Positions 9,001-17,944 are shown, counted from the stretch's first letter. The stretch: DNA of 17,944 nucleotides from Candidatus Rokuibacteriota bacterium (GCA_016201575.1 JACQCN010000021.1:1-17944), one strand, 5' to 3'. Numbers and translations are program-made. The notes: generated by a model from the sequence alone, not told the origin.

Positions 9001-11256
9001 ATGTCGTCGGACCGCTACCCCTTCCGCGAGATCGAAGCGAAGTGGCAGGGTATCTGGGAAGCGCGGAATCAGTTCCGCGTCACCGAGGATCCGAGCAAGC
9101 CGAAGTTCTACTGCCTCGAGATGTTCCCGTACCCGTCCGGGCGGATCCACATGGGGCACGTCCGGGTGTACGCCATCGGCGACGTGCTGGCCCGCTACAA
9201 GCGCATGCGCGGGTTCAACGTGCTCCACCCCATGGGCTGGGACGCCTTCGGCCTGCCCGCCGAGAACGCGGCCATCGAGCACGGCGTGCACCCCGCGATC
9301 TGGACCTACGAGAACATCGACCACATGCGGGCCCAGCTCAAGAAGATGGGGCTCTCCTACGACTGGGACCGCGAGGTCGCCACCTGCGACCCCGCCTACT
9401 ACAAGTGGGAGCAGCTCGTCTTCATCAAGATGCTCGAGCGGGGCCTCGCCTACCGCAAGCGCTCGCGCGTGAACTGGTGCCCGTCCTGCCAGACGGTGCT
9501 CGCCAACGAGCAGGTGGAGGCCGGCCGCTGCTGGCGGTGCGACACGGAGGTCACCCAGAAAGACGTCGACGGCTGGTTCTTCAAGATCACGAAGTACGCC
9601 GACGAGTTGCTGGAGTGGTGCGAGCGCCTGCCGGGATGGCCCGAGCGCGTGATGACGATGCAGCGCAACTGGATCGGCCGGAGCGAAGGCGCGGAGTTCG
9701 ACCTGCCCGTCGCCGGCCGCGCGGGCCTGGCCGCGCGCGTCTTCACCTTCATCGCCGACTACGTCCTCATGGGCTACGGGACCGGCGCCATCATGGCCGT
9801 GCCCGGCGAGGACCAGCGCGACTGGGACTTCGCCGCCCAGCACGGGCTCCCCATCATCGAGACCGTCGCGCGGCCGGCGGGCTTCACGGGCCAGGCCTAC
9901 ACCGGCGACGGCGTGAAGATCAACTCGGGCTTCCTCGACGGGCTCACGGTGGCCGAGGCCACGCGCAAGGCGATCGACTGGCTCGTGGCCCGGGGCCTCG
10001 GCGAGGCGAGGGTGAACTACCGCCTCCGCGACTGGGGCATCAGCCGCCAGCGATACTGGGGCGCCCCCATCCCGGTCGTCTACTGCGACCGCCACGGGAT
10101 GGTGCCCGAGAAGGAGGAGAACCTCCCGGTGGTCCTGCCCCGCGACGTCCAGATCAGCGGGAAGGGCAGCTCGCCGCTGGCCGAGGTGGCGAGCTTCGTC
10201 AACGCGAAGTGCCCCGTGTGCGGCGGCCCCGCCCGGCGGGACACCGATACCATGGACACGTTCGTCGAGTCCTCGTGGTACTTCCTCCGCTACTGCTCGC
10301 CCCGGTACGACCAGGGCATGTTCGAGCGGCAGGCGGCCGAGTACTGGATGCCGGTCGACCAGTACATCGGCGGCATCGAGCACGCCGTCCTCCACCTCCT
10401 CTACGCCCGCTTCTACACGAAGGTGCTGCGCGACCTGGGGCTCGTGAAGGTGGACGAGCCGTTCCTCGGCCTCCTGAGCCAGGGGATGGTGATCAAGGAC
10501 GGCGCGAAGATGTCCAAGTCCAAGGGCAACGTCGTCGATCCCGACGACCTGATCCGGTCGCTGGGCGCCGACACCGCCCGCCTGTTCTCGCTCTTCGCGG
10601 CGCCGCCGGAGAGGGACCTCGACTGGAACGACCACGGCGTCGAGGGCGCGTCCCGGTTCCTGAACCGGGTGTGGCGCTTCGTGATCGGCCACGCCGAGGA
10701 GCTCCGGACGGCGCCCCGGCGGGCGGCCGGCCCGCTCTCGGAGGCCGGGCGCGCGTTCCGGCGGACGATCCACGAGACCATCGCCCGCGTCACCACGGAC
10801 ATCGAGAACGAGTTCCACTTCAATACCGCGATCAGCGCCATCATGGAGATGGTCAACGCGCTCCACGCCTTCGACGCCGCCGCCGCGGCCCCGCGCGAGG
10901 AGCGGCTCGCCCTCACGCGTGAGGCCGTGGAGACGCTCCTGCTCCTGGTGGGCCCCTTCTGCCCGCACATCGCCGAGGAGCTGTGGTCGGCGCTCGGCCA
11001 CGCCGAGAGCGTGTTCGCCCAGCGCTGGCCCGAGGAGGAGCCCGCGGCGCTCGCGCGCGACGAGGTCACCGTGGTGGTACAGGTGGACGGCAAGGTGCGG
11101 AGCCGGCTCACGGTCGAGGTGGGCGCGCCCGACGAGCGCGTGCGGGAGCGGGCGCTCGCCGACGACAAGGTGCGCCCGTGGCTGGCCGGGCGCCGCGTGG
11201 CCCGCGTGGTCGTGATCCCCGGACGCCTCGTCAACGTCGTGACCCGTGCGGACTGA
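9001..11256 (+). CDS. leuS: Leucyl-tRNA synthetase with a truncated CP1 editing domain
   Basis: This encodes 751 residues, against about 820-870 in most bacteria. The class I core is intact. It has HMGH (50-53, in [13 protein letters not shown]), a zinc knuckle (NWCPSC…GRCWRC) and a second CxxC pair (KCPVCGG). [19 protein letters not shown] and KMSKS (503-507) follow, then the anticodon-binding helices and a C-terminal domain ([13 protein letters not shown]). In the CP1 insert the protein goes directly from RVFT (residue 249) to [20 protein letters not shown]. The family normally has about 80 residues between these points, including the TRPDT motif with the threonine that guards the editing pocket. 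The loss is in frame, so aminoacylation may survive while proofreading of misactivated isoleucine, methionine or norvaline should not. An assembly collapse is equally possible. The start ATG has no ribosome site but a promoter directly upstream. It overlaps lptE by 11 nt. Confidence 0.95.
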   Translation: MSSDRYPFREIEAKWQGIWEARNQFRVTEDPSKPKFYCLEMFPYPSGRIHMGHVRVYAIGDVLARYKRMRGFNVLHPMGWDAFGLPAENAAIEHGVHPAIWTYENIDHMRAQLKKMGLSYDWDREVATCDPAYYKWEQLVFIKMLERGLAYRKRSRVNWCPSCQTVLANEQVEAGRCWRCDTEVTQKDVDGWFFKITKYADELLEWCERLPGWPERVMTMQRNWIGRSEGAEFDLPVAGRAGLAARVFTFIADYVLMGYGTGAIMAVPGEDQRDWDFAAQHGLPIIETVARPAGFTGQAYTGDGVKINSGFLDGLTVAEATRKAIDWLVARGLGEARVNYRLRDWGISRQRYWGAPIPVVYCDRHGMVPEKEENLPVVLPRDVQISGKGSSPLAEVASFVNAKCPVCGGPARRDTDTMDTFVESSWYFLRYCSPRYDQGMFERQAAEYWMPVDQYIGGIEHAVLHLLYARFYTKVLRDLGLVKVDEPFLGLLSQGMVIKDGAKMSKSKGNVVDPDDLIRSLGADTARLFSLFAAPPERDLDWNDHGVEGASRFLNRVWRFVIGHAEELRTAPRRAAGPLSEAGRAFRRTIHETIARVTTDIENEFHFNTAISAIMEMVNALHAFDAAAAAPREERLALTREAVETLLLLVGPFCPHIAEELWSALGHAESVFAQRWPEEEPAALARDEVTVVVQVDGKVRSRLTVEVGAPDERVRERALADDKVRPWLAGRRVARVVVIPGRLVNVVTRAD

Positions 11257-11773
11257 TCCCCGGCGCGCGGCCCGCCGGCTGGTCGCCATCGTCCTGGCGT
11301 GCGCCCTGGCCGGCGGCTGCGGCTACTCGCTCACCGGCAACACGCTGCCGGCCCACATCCGCACCGTCGCCGTCCCGGTCTTCGTCAACCGCACGCAGGA
11401 GCCCGGGGTGGAGAACTTCATCACGCGCGCCGTGGCCGAGGCCTTCACGACCATCAGCGGCCTCAAGGTGGTGGACCCGGCGGGCGCCGACGCGATCCTC
11501 GAGGGCGAGATCGTGGGCTACGCGCTCCAGCCCCTGTCGTACAACCAGGCCGCGAACGTCCGGGAGTACCGGCTCGTCGTCACCGTGAACCTGCGCTTCA
11601 AGGACACCACCAGTGGGGAGATGCTGCTCGACGAGAAGGGCGTCCAGGAGAAGTCGGACTTCTCGTCGGCGGAGAACGTGTCGAACAGCATCGCCCGCGC
11701 GGAGACCGCGCTGCGCCAGGCCGCCACCGACATCGGCCGCGCCATCGTCACCCTGGCGATCACCCGGTTCTAG
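11246..11773 (+). CDS. lptE: LPS-assembly lipoprotein LptE
   Basis: This encodes 175 residues. The start GTG 11246 lies inside the last codons of leuS (11-nt overlap), so translation is probably coupled; no strong ribosome site is visible. The N-terminus has two positive clusters, a hydrophobic stretch and a lipobox-like LAGGC with C25, followed by [10 protein letters not shown]. The text CGYxLxG followed by a beta-strand with [19 protein letters not shown] is typical of LptE/RlpB-like proteins. LptE plugs the LptD barrel and helps place LPS in the outer leaflet. The lipobox has an extra Gly compared with the usual LAGC. The leuS-lptE-holA order is common in diderm bacteria and supports the call, because LptE is weakly conserved in sequence. 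Confidence 0.85.
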   Translation: MRTDPRRAARRLVAIVLACALAGGCGYSLTGNTLPAHIRTVAVPVFVNRTQEPGVENFITRAVAEAFTTISGLKVVDPAGADAILEGEIVGYALQPLSYNQAANVREYRLVVTVNLRFKDTTSGEMLLDEKGVQEKSDFSSAENVSNSIARAETALRQAATDIGRAIVTLAITRF

Positions 11774-11783
11774 CGCGGATTGT

Positions 11784-11940
11784 TCATGAACGGGCACACG
11801 TGGAACCGGGCGGGTGGCGTCGGGAGCGGTCCCCGAGGACCGCAGCGGAAGGGCCTCACCGGGGGATATGTTCCGCGAGGACCGCAGGGGGCCGCTCCCG
11901 ACGGCAGGACCCGCCCGCCGAGCGCAGTTGACGTTCGTGA
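11784..11940. ncRNA. Large near-palindromic structured element between lptE and holA
   Basis: This is a nested inverted repeat of about 157 nt. The outer arms are 11784-11792 with 11932-11940 (8 of 9). The next stem is 11807-11815 with 11909-11917 (9 of 9). The main stem is 11819-11834 with 11887-11902 (16 positions, one U-G). The inner stem is 11845-11850 with 11871-11876, closing a 20-nt loop. The internal loop has the same 11-nt GAGGACCGCAG on both sides (11835-11845 and 11877-11887). An alternative local hairpin GCGGTCC-CCGA-GGACCGC (11826-11843) competes with the main stem. The element could be a structured RNA, a terminator or a MITE/REP-like repeat. The sequence shows the structure but not the function. 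RNA type is tentative. Confidence 0.5.
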
Positions 11941-11953
11941 GTAATCCGGGCTA

Positions 11954-12961
11954 GTGGACTACGCAGCCTTCCTCCGCGACGTCGACCGCCGCCAGATCCC
12001 GCTCGTCGCCCTCCTCCACGGCCCCGAATCGCTCCACGCCGACGACGCCGTGCGGCTGCTCTCGCGGGCGCTCTTCGCCGATTTCTCCGCCGCCGCGCTC
12101 GACCGCGAAGTGATGGACGGGCGGGAGGCGACGCCGGAGGCGGTGGCCCGCTCGGCGATGACGCTGCCGTTCACCGCCCCCAGGCGCCTCGTCGTCGTGC
12201 GGCACGCCGAGGCGCTGCCCGCGAAGGGGCACGAGATGCTCCTGCAGTACCTGGCCGCCCCGAGCGCCTCCACCTGCCTGCTCCTGCTCGCGCCGGCGTC
12301 GCTCCGCGCGGACCGGATGCGCAAGACCGACCACTGGCTCCTGAAGGCCGTGCCCGCCGGCGCCGTGGTGGAGCTGGCGGGGCAGAAGGGGGCCGCGCTC
12401 GAGCGCGCGCTCCAGCAGCGGGCCCGGCTCGACGGGCTCCATCTCGACGACGAGGCCGCGCGGCTCCTCGTCCAGCTCGTGGGGGACGACCTCGCGCTCC
12501 TCCTCGCGGAGGCGCACAAGGCGGCCCTCGCGCGGAGCGCCGACACCACGCGGATCGGCGCCGCCGAGGTGAGCGCGATCGTGGGGGAGCAGCGGCTGAG
12601 CGACCTGTTCGACCTGACGCGGGCCGTGGAGCGCGGCGAGCGCGGGCGGGCGGCCGCGCTCCTCGACCAGCTCATGCGGGCGGGGGAGGGGCCGCTCAAG
12701 ATCCTGGGGCTCCTCGCCGGCGATCTCCGGACGACCTGGGTCGTCAAGGAGTGGGCCCGCCAGGGGCTGCCCGCCGACCAGATCGCGCGGCGGCTGCGGC
12801 GGCCGCCGCCGGTGGTCGAGCGGCTGGTCGGGCGCGCGACGGCGCTGTCGGGATCGGACCTCGCGCGGCGGCTCGAGCGATGCTGGCAGGTCGAGCAGCG
12901 GATCAAGTCGGGCGGCGAGCCGCGCGCGGAGATGACGGTGCTGATCGCCGACCTGTGCTGA
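11954..12961 (+). CDS. holA: DNA polymerase III delta subunit
   Basis: This encodes 335 residues, close to the usual 330-345. It starts at GTG 11954 with no clear ribosome site. The N-terminal AAA+-like fold begins IPLVALLHGPESLHADDAVR (the LxGxE motif of HolA). Next comes the degenerate nucleotide-binding region with LPFTAPRRLVVVRHAEALPA. The helical collar domain follows from about residue 215 (LSDLFDLTRAVERGE…ILGLLAGDLRTTW). Delta opens the beta sliding clamp within the clamp-loader complex. The lptE-holA-rpsT neighbourhood is widespread in bacteria and supports the assignment. Its last 7 nt overlap the start of the next gene (GTGCTGA), suggesting co-transcription. Confidence 0.92.
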   Translation: MDYAAFLRDVDRRQIPLVALLHGPESLHADDAVRLLSRALFADFSAAALDREVMDGREATPEAVARSAMTLPFTAPRRLVVVRHAEALPAKGHEMLLQYLAAPSASTCLLLLAPASLRADRMRKTDHWLLKAVPAGAVVELAGQKGAALERALQQRARLDGLHLDDEAARLLVQLVGDDLALLLAEAHKAALARSADTTRIGAAEVSAIVGEQRLSDLFDLTRAVERGERGRAAALLDQLMRAGEGPLKILGLLAGDLRTTWVVKEWARQGLPADQIARRLRRPPPVVERLVGRATALSGSDLARRLERCWQVEQRIKSGGEPRAEMTVLIADLC

Positions 12962-14451
12962 CGCGGGCAGCGCTGCTGGCCCTTGTCGCGCTGCTGCCGT
13001 TGCCTTCGTCTGCGGGGGCCCAGAAATGGCCCCCGCACCATGCCAGACCGCGCGCCTGCCCCCAGAACTGTCCCTCTTCACCTGCGGGGGCCCAGAAATG
13101 GCCCCCGTACTCCCCCCGTGGCATTCGACCCGTTGCGGCTCGGCGCGATGGGCTGCGGGCGGGGGCGGCGGCGGTCGCGCTGGCACTCCCCCCGGGCGTG
13201 CCGCTGGCCGGGTATGGAAGCCCCTCGCGCCGGCTGCTCGTGCCCGATTTCCTCGGGCGGCACCCGCACGCGTTCTGGCTCAAGCCGTCGACGGGCGCGC
13301 TCGACCCGATCATGGCGCGCGCGCTCGTGCTGCAGGCGGGACCGACGCGGCTGCTCTGGGTCGCGGTGGACCTCGTGGCGGTGGACCCCGGGCTCGTCGA
13401 CGAGGTTCGCGCGGCCGCCGGCGACGCGGGGCTCGCGTACGACGCGGTCATTCTGTCCGCCTCGCACACGCACTCCGGGCCCGGCGCCTTCGTCGACTCG
13501 AAGATCTTCGGCGTCGTGACCGCCGATCGCTTCGACCCGTCCGTGCGGCGCGCGCTCGTGGCCGGCATCGCCGACGCCGCCCGCCGGGCCGAGCAGGCGA
13601 AGACCCGGGCCATCGTGGCCGCGTCGGTGGGCCTCGTCCCCGGTCTCACGGAGAGCCGGCTCGACCTGCCGCTCGATCCCGAGCTGGCGGTCCTGCGGCT
13701 CGCCCGGCCGGACGGCGCGCCGATCGCGCTCGTGTGGAACTACGCGATCCACGGCACCGCGCTCGGGCCCCGAAACCTCAAGCTCTCCGGCGACTTGATG
13801 GGCGTGGCTTCCCACCGCCTCGAGCGGCGCCTCGGCGTGCCCGTGCTCTTCGTCAACGGCGCCGTCGGTGACGTGAGCCCGCGGGAGCACGGCGAGAGCG
13901 GGGTGGACGATCTCGGCGGCCGGCTCGCGGACGCTGTCGCCGCGGCGTGGGAGCGCGCCCGCCCGCACGAGGCGGGTCCGCTCGAGATCGCCCGGAGCCG
14001 GGTCGATCTGCCCGCGCCGTTCCTCGCGGTGCGGAACTGCACCGGGGGCTGGGCGCCCGGATTCCTCACGATCCCGCTCGACTCGGCGCTCCCCCGCGCG
14101 GCCGAGCTGATCGGAGTACGGCTGGGGGACACCGCCTGGGTGACGATCCCGGGAGAGCTACAGACCGCGCTCGGACGGGCGGTGAAGGAGGTCGGGCGCC
14201 GCCGGTTCGAGGTCGCCTTCGTCGCCGGGCTCTCGAACGGCTACCTCGGCTACCTCCTCACGCCGGGCGCCTACCGGCGCCCCGGCTACATCGGATGCGC
14301 GAGCCTGTTCGGCGGCCGGGCCGGCGAGCGGGTGACGGACGCTGCGGTGGCGCTGCTGGAGCGCCTGGGCGCCGGCCGCGCCACGCGCGGGATGCCCCGC
14401 AGGCCGCTCAAAAAGGTCCAGATGCGAGGCAGCGAGGGGAGCGACGACTGA
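12955..14451 (+). CDS. Secreted neutral/alkaline ceramidase-like hydrolase
   Basis: This encodes 498 residues from GTG 12955, which overlaps the holA stop by 7 nt. This start gives a good signal peptide (LTRAALLALVALLPLPSSAGA). The catalytic domain begins near residue 65 (GLRAGAAAVALALPPGVPLA) and covers the ceramidase N-terminal family. Zinc-site signatures are SASHTHSGPG (H171, H173) and NYAIHGTAL (H266). NGAVGDVSPR (301-310), IPGELQ (E401) and LSNGYLGYLLTP (427-437) also match; E401 and a Tyr of the last motif fit the remaining zinc ligands of the Pseudomonas enzyme. The family cleaves the N-acyl bond of ceramide or related lipids outside the cytoplasm. The C-terminal immunoglobulin-like domain of larger members is absent. 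Residues about 19-56, between signal and catalytic domain, come from REP-like DNA repeats and contain two copies of AGAQKWPP. The true substrate is unknown. Confidence 0.87.
   Translation: MLTRAALLALVALLPLPSSAGAQKWPPHHARPRACPQNCPSSPAGAQKWPPYSPRGIRPVAARRDGLRAGAAAVALALPPGVPLAGYGSPSRRLLVPDFLGRHPHAFWLKPSTGALDPIMARALVLQAGPTRLLWVAVDLVAVDPGLVDEVRAAAGDAGLAYDAVILSASHTHSGPGAFVDSKIFGVVTADRFDPSVRRALVAGIADAARRAEQAKTRAIVAASVGLVPGLTESRLDLPLDPELAVLRLARPDGAPIALVWNYAIHGTALGPRNLKLSGDLMGVASHRLERRLGVPVLFVNGAVGDVSPREHGESGVDDLGGRLADAVAAAWERARPHEAGPLEIARSRVDLPAPFLAVRNCTGGWAPGFLTIPLDSALPRAAELIGVRLGDTAWVTIPGELQTALGRAVKEVGRRRFEVAFVAGLSNGYLGYLLTPGAYRRPGYIGCASLFGGRAGERVTDAAVALLERLGAGRATRGMPRRPLKKVQMRGSEGSDD
13010..13107 (+). 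repeat. REP-like palindromic repeats inside the ceramidase-like gene
   Basis: A 26-nt sequence occurs identically at 13010-13035 and 13082-13107, 72 nt apart and therefore in frame. Each copy is a hairpin: CGGGGGCC, loop CAGAAAT, GGCCCCCG (8-9 bp stem). A divergent third unit, CCCCCAGAACTGTCCC, lies between them at about 13059-13074. The style resembles REP-type extragenic palindromes mobilised by REP-associated tyrosine transposases (inference). The unusual point is the position, translated just behind a signal peptide. Confidence 0.7.
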
Positions 14452-14470
14452 GGCGTACATCTCGTACGCC
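14452..14470. terminator. Hairpin between convergent ceramidase-like gene and rpsT
   Basis: GGCGTAC (14452-14458) and GTACGCC (14464-14470) make a 7-bp stem with a 5-nt loop, starting at the first base after the ceramidase-like stop codon. It lies between two convergent genes and could terminate both. No clean T-run is present on either side. Confidence 0.4.
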
Positions 14471-14512
14471 GCAGGGAGGAGCGACTGAGCCAACGACGCA
14501 GATGGGCCTTTT

Positions 14513-14776
14513 TCAGCGGCCTGCAGCGGCGAGGCGGCGGGCGAGGGCCGACTTCTTCCGGGCCGCGGTGTTGCGGTGGATCACGCCCTTGGTGACGGCC
14601 TTGTCGAGCACGCGGATGGCCTCCGCCACGGACTCGGCGACGGCGGCGGTCTTCTCGACGAGGGCGGCGCGGGCGGTCTTGACGGTCGAGCGCACCTTCG
14701 AGCGGACGGCGCGGTTGCGGTGGCGCCGGCGCTCACTCTGGCTGGCGGTCTTGATCGCGGATCTCGTGTTGGCCAA
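14513..14776 (-). CDS. rpsT: 30S ribosomal protein S20
   Basis: This encodes 87 residues, the standard S20 length. It starts at TTG 14776-14774, chosen because GGAAGGAG lies 7 nt upstream and the protein then begins M-ANTRSAIKTASQSERRRHR. The frame is open further upstream but lacks homology there. The basic three-helix S20 pattern is clear, with KTARAALVEKTAAVAESVAE in the middle and DKAVTKGVIHRNTAARKKSA at the end. S20 is an early 16S rRNA-binding protein of the 30S subunit. It is a single-gene unit on the minus strand, divergent from murJ. TTG starts are common for rpsT and can limit its translation. Confidence 0.96.
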   Translation of the reverse strand: MANTRSAIKTASQSERRRHRNRAVRSKVRSTVKTARAALVEKTAAVAESVAEAIRVLDKAVTKGVIHRNTAARKKSALARRLAAAGR

Positions 14777-14852
14777 GAACTCACTCCTTCCGGGAAAATG
14801 TGATGGGCGCGATCTCTGCGATCGCGCCGGTACATGATGCGAAAGTTTGCGC

Positions 14853-16424
14853 GTGATTGCAAGGTCTGACCACGAGTCGCAGCTCGTCCGGGCGCTCGGC
14901 AGCATCGGCACGGCGACACTCGCCAGCCGCGTGCTGGGCTTCGTGCGGGACATGGTAGTGGCGCGGGCCTTCGGGGCGGGCCCGGTCACCGACGCCTTCT
15001 TCGTCGCCTTCCGGATCCCCAACATCCTGCGGCGGCTCCTCGGCGAGGGCGCGCTCTCCACCGCGGTCGTCCCCATGCTGACCGACTACCTGGTCACCCG
15101 GCGGCGGACGGACTTCAACCGCCTCTTCCGCGCCATGCTCGGCGCCGCCCTCGTCGTGCTGGGCGCGGTGACGGCGATCGGCGTGGCGGCGGCCCCGTGG
15201 GTGGTGCGGGCGATGGCGCCCGGGTTCGCCGGCGAGCCGGGGCAGCTCGCGCTCACGATCATGCTGACGCGGCTGATGTTCCCGTACCTGATCCTGGTCG
15301 GCCTGGCCGCGCTGGTGATGGGCGCCCTCAACGCCCACGGCCGCTTCTTCACCGCGGCCCTCGGCCCGGCGGCCGTGAACGTGGGGATGATCGCGTGCGT
15401 GCTCGCCCTCGCCCCGCACGTGCGCCCGCCCATCGTCTCGCTCGGCGTCGGCGTCCTCGTGGGCGGGCTCGGGCAGCTCGTCATGCAGCTGCCCGAGCTG
15501 CGCCTGGCCGGCGTGCCGCTCCAGCCCTCGCGCGAGCTGCGGCATCCCGCGCTCGGGCGGCTGGTCCGCCTGCTGCTGCCGTCGGTGTTCGGCCTGGCGA
15601 CCGTCCAGGTCACGGTCTTCATCAACACGCTGCTGGCCTCGCTGCTGCCGTCCGGCAGCATCTCGTACCTCTACTACGCCGACCGGGTGATGGAGTTCCC
15701 CCTCGGCGTGTTCGGCATCGCGCTGGCCTCGGCGGCCCTGCCGGCGATGTCGCGGCAGGCCGCCGCCGGGGACACCCACGCGCTCGCGCGGACGCTCAAC
15801 TTCGCGCTCCGGCTCTCCTGCTACACCGCGATCCCCGCCACCGTCGGGCTCGTCATGCTGCGGGTGCCCATCACCCGGGTGCTGTTCGAGCGGGGCCGCT
15901 TCGGGCCGACCGAGACCGCGGCCACCGCCTGGGCGCTCGCCTGGTACGCCCTCGGGCTCGCCGCCTTCTCGGGCACGCGCATCGCCGCCCAGGCGTTCTA
16001 CGCCATGGGCGACACGCGGACCCCGGTGCTCACGGGCCTCGCCAGCGTGGCGGTCAACGTCGCCGTCGCCGTCGCCCTGCTGCGCCCGATGGAGCACGCC
16101 GGGCTCGCCTTCGCGTCGTCGGCGTCCGCGTACGCGAACCTCGCGCTGCTGGTCTGGCTCGCCCGCCGCCGCATGGGCTCCCTCGGCGCGCGCGAGGTCG
16201 CCCGGAGCGTGGCGCGCACGGCCCTGGCCGCGCTGGGCCTCGGGCTCTGGTGCGCGGCGCTGCTGTGGGCGTGGCCGCCGGGCGCGCGGCTCCTCGTCGA
16301 GGGGGTCTGGCTCGCGGCGGCGATCGCGGGCGGCGGCCTCGTCTTCTGGCTGGCGAGCGGCGCGCTCCGCTCGCCCGAGCGCGCCGCGCTCTTCCGCTCC
16401 TTGCCTTCAAGCGGCGCGGGTTGA
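14853..16424 (+). CDS. murJ: Lipid II flippase MurJ
   Basis: This encodes 523 residues from GTG 14853, about the usual 510-525. GTG 14853 is preferred because a weak GAAAG lies 7 nt upstream; TTG 14847 is the alternative and adds two residues. MOP-superfamily MurJ signatures are present: TLASRVLGFVRDMVVARAFG, AFRIPNILRRLLGEGALSTA, YLYYADRVMEFPLGVFGIAL and FYAMGDTRTPV. The arginines in RVLGFVRD, FRIPNILRR and ADR correspond to charged cavity residues needed for lipid II transport. Fourteen hydrophobic segments can be traced along the sequence. MurJ flips lipid-linked peptidoglycan precursor across the inner membrane. It diverges from rpsT, and its 3' end contains the promoter of the next gene. 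Confidence 0.95.
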   Translation: MIARSDHESQLVRALGSIGTATLASRVLGFVRDMVVARAFGAGPVTDAFFVAFRIPNILRRLLGEGALSTAVVPMLTDYLVTRRRTDFNRLFRAMLGAALVVLGAVTAIGVAAAPWVVRAMAPGFAGEPGQLALTIMLTRLMFPYLILVGLAALVMGALNAHGRFFTAALGPAAVNVGMIACVLALAPHVRPPIVSLGVGVLVGGLGQLVMQLPELRLAGVPLQPSRELRHPALGRLVRLLLPSVFGLATVQVTVFINTLLASLLPSGSISYLYYADRVMEFPLGVFGIALASAALPAMSRQAAAGDTHALARTLNFALRLSCYTAIPATVGLVMLRVPITRVLFERGRFGPTETAATAWALAWYALGLAAFSGTRIAAQAFYAMGDTRTPVLTGLASVAVNVAVAVALLRPMEHAGLAFASSASAYANLALLVWLARRRMGSLGAREVARSVARTALAALGLGLWCAALLWAWPPGARLLVEGVWLAAAIAGGGLVFWLASGALRSPERAALFRSLPSSGAG

Positions 16425-16430
16425 TATACT
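16401..16430 (+). promoter_or_regulatory. Sigma-70-like promoter of the xerC/D gene, overlapping the murJ end
   Basis: TTGCCT (16401-16406) and TATACT (16425-16430) are 18 nt apart. The -10 box is one mismatch from TATAAT. The murJ stop TGA is at 16422-16424, so the promoter overlaps the end of the murJ coding sequence. The predicted start is near 16437, about 80 nt before the gene. It shares the TTGCCT -35 box with the leuS promoter. Confidence 0.6.
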
Positions 16431-16518
16431 CCTGCGTGGTCACTCTGATCAGCCCTTCCGCCCGACCGACCGTGCTTTCGCTTCCGCGCCGCCTCGTCCG
16501 AGTCGCCCGCGCCGCTTG

Positions 16519-17438
<920 letters not shown>

Positions 17439-17442
<4 letters not shown>

Positions 17443-17944
17443 CGGCCCGGCGCGCCCACGTCTACCCGCAGGTCGACGCCCGCGCCGCGGGCCTGATCGA
17501 CCTCCGGGTGGCCCCGTGCCCGGAGCGCGCGACGGTCGCGGAGGCGCTCACGCTGCTCCGGAAACGGAACGTCCAGGCCCTTGCGCGGCCCGCGCGCAAA
17601 GGGCTCGTCCTCCTCGAGGACCTGACGCGGGCCGGCGCCCTCGGGCTCGAGGCGCTGCCGGCGGTCGCGCTCGAGCGCACGGTGCCCGTGGTGACCGCGC
17701 GCGAGGGCGAGGTCGCGGTGCGCCGGCGCCTCCTCGCCGGTGCCGCCGCGGTGCTCGTCCTCGACCGGCTCGCGCCCCTCGGCGCCGTGGGCCGCGCGGC
17801 CGTCCGGGACGCGCCCGGCGCGGGCCTGTCGCTCGCCGCCCGCCTGCGCGCGCGCCTGCCCGCCGACGCGCTCGCCCTCCTGGTCGAGCTGGGCCGGCTG
17901 GCGGGGGCCGCGGGCGCGCGCGCCTTCGCCGTCGGCGGCGTCGT
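17439..17944 (+). CDS. CBS-domain/CCA-type tRNA nucleotidyltransferase-like protein (3' end off the window)
   Basis: 168 complete codons are visible from GTG 17439, which overlaps the recombinase stop by 4 nt. Residues about 19-120 look like a pair of degenerate CBS repeats (IDLRVAPCPERATVAEAL, ERTVPVVTAREGEVAVRRRL, AAVLVLDRLAPLGAVGR). A short helix follows, and the window ends in GARAFAVGGV. This matches the beginning of the poly(A) polymerase/CCA-adding nucleotidyltransferase head, where GGxVRD binds the nucleotide. CBS-plus-CCA enzymes of deltaproteobacterial type usually add the terminal A, or the whole CCA, to tRNA. They often carry DHH domains in front, which are absent here. The catalytic DxD lies outside the window, so the call rests on the architecture and the FxVGG motif. 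Confidence 0.65.

Noticed and set aside
8872..11289. 805-codon open frame on the minus strand
   Set aside because: It is the antisense shadow of leuS and lptE. Its composition (Arg/His/Gly/Val/Leu-rich, no motifs) is the usual result of high-GC third positions.
11928..11956. TTGACG at 11928 as a -35 box for holA
   Set aside because: The matching -10 position falls on the start codon (CTAGTG) and is poor.

Overview
This is a GC-rich bacterial chromosomal segment (a sampled line, 7441-7500, counts 43 G+C of 60). It encodes a diderm envelope: an LptE-type lipoprotein, an outer-membrane barrel remnant, and secreted proteins with Sec signal peptides. GC content, the leuS-lptE-holA / rpsT / murJ-xer arrangement and the PQQ-type quinoprotein would fit an uncultured soil lineage such as Candidatus Rokubacteria (Methylomirabilota) or a deltaproteobacterial relative. 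That placement is inference.

Left part (1-4620, all minus strand). A nitrogen-assimilation unit reads right to left: a sigma-54 type promoter (4600-4615), amtB (ammonium transporter with a long N-terminal extension), two strong hairpins, glnK (PII), and the broken 3' part of an outer-membrane beta-barrel gene. Next comes the 5' part of a secreted PQQ-type quinoprotein dehydrogenase that runs off the left edge. Two expected active-site residues of that quinoprotein are glycines.

Middle (4720-6800). A lower-GC island holds a fatty acid desaturase with three intact histidine boxes. It lies between a hicA toxin tail on one side and an IS110-type transposase fragment on the other. A 20-nt near-repeat sits at the two ends of the island.

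Right part (6802-17944). Housekeeping genes: uvrC (frameshifted, about 39 codons of the nuclease domain missing), a small secreted cysteine-containing protein, leuS (in frame, but missing about 80 residues of the CP1 editing domain), lptE, a large near-palindromic structured element, holA, a secreted neutral-ceramidase-like hydrolase with REP-like repeats inside its coding sequence, rpsT (convergent), then murJ, a XerC/D recombinase and the start of a CBS/CCA-type nucleotidyltransferase, the last two overlapping by 4 nt. Good sigma-70-like promoters with a TTGCCT -35 box precede leuS (apparently leaderless) and xerC/D.

The most striking pattern is that three separate genes (barrel, uvrC, leuS) each lack one internal block while both flanks stay well conserved. 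Either the contig carries assembly collapses or the lineage has damaged repair and proofreading genes. Read mapping would decide this. No tRNA, rRNA or CRISPR array was seen.
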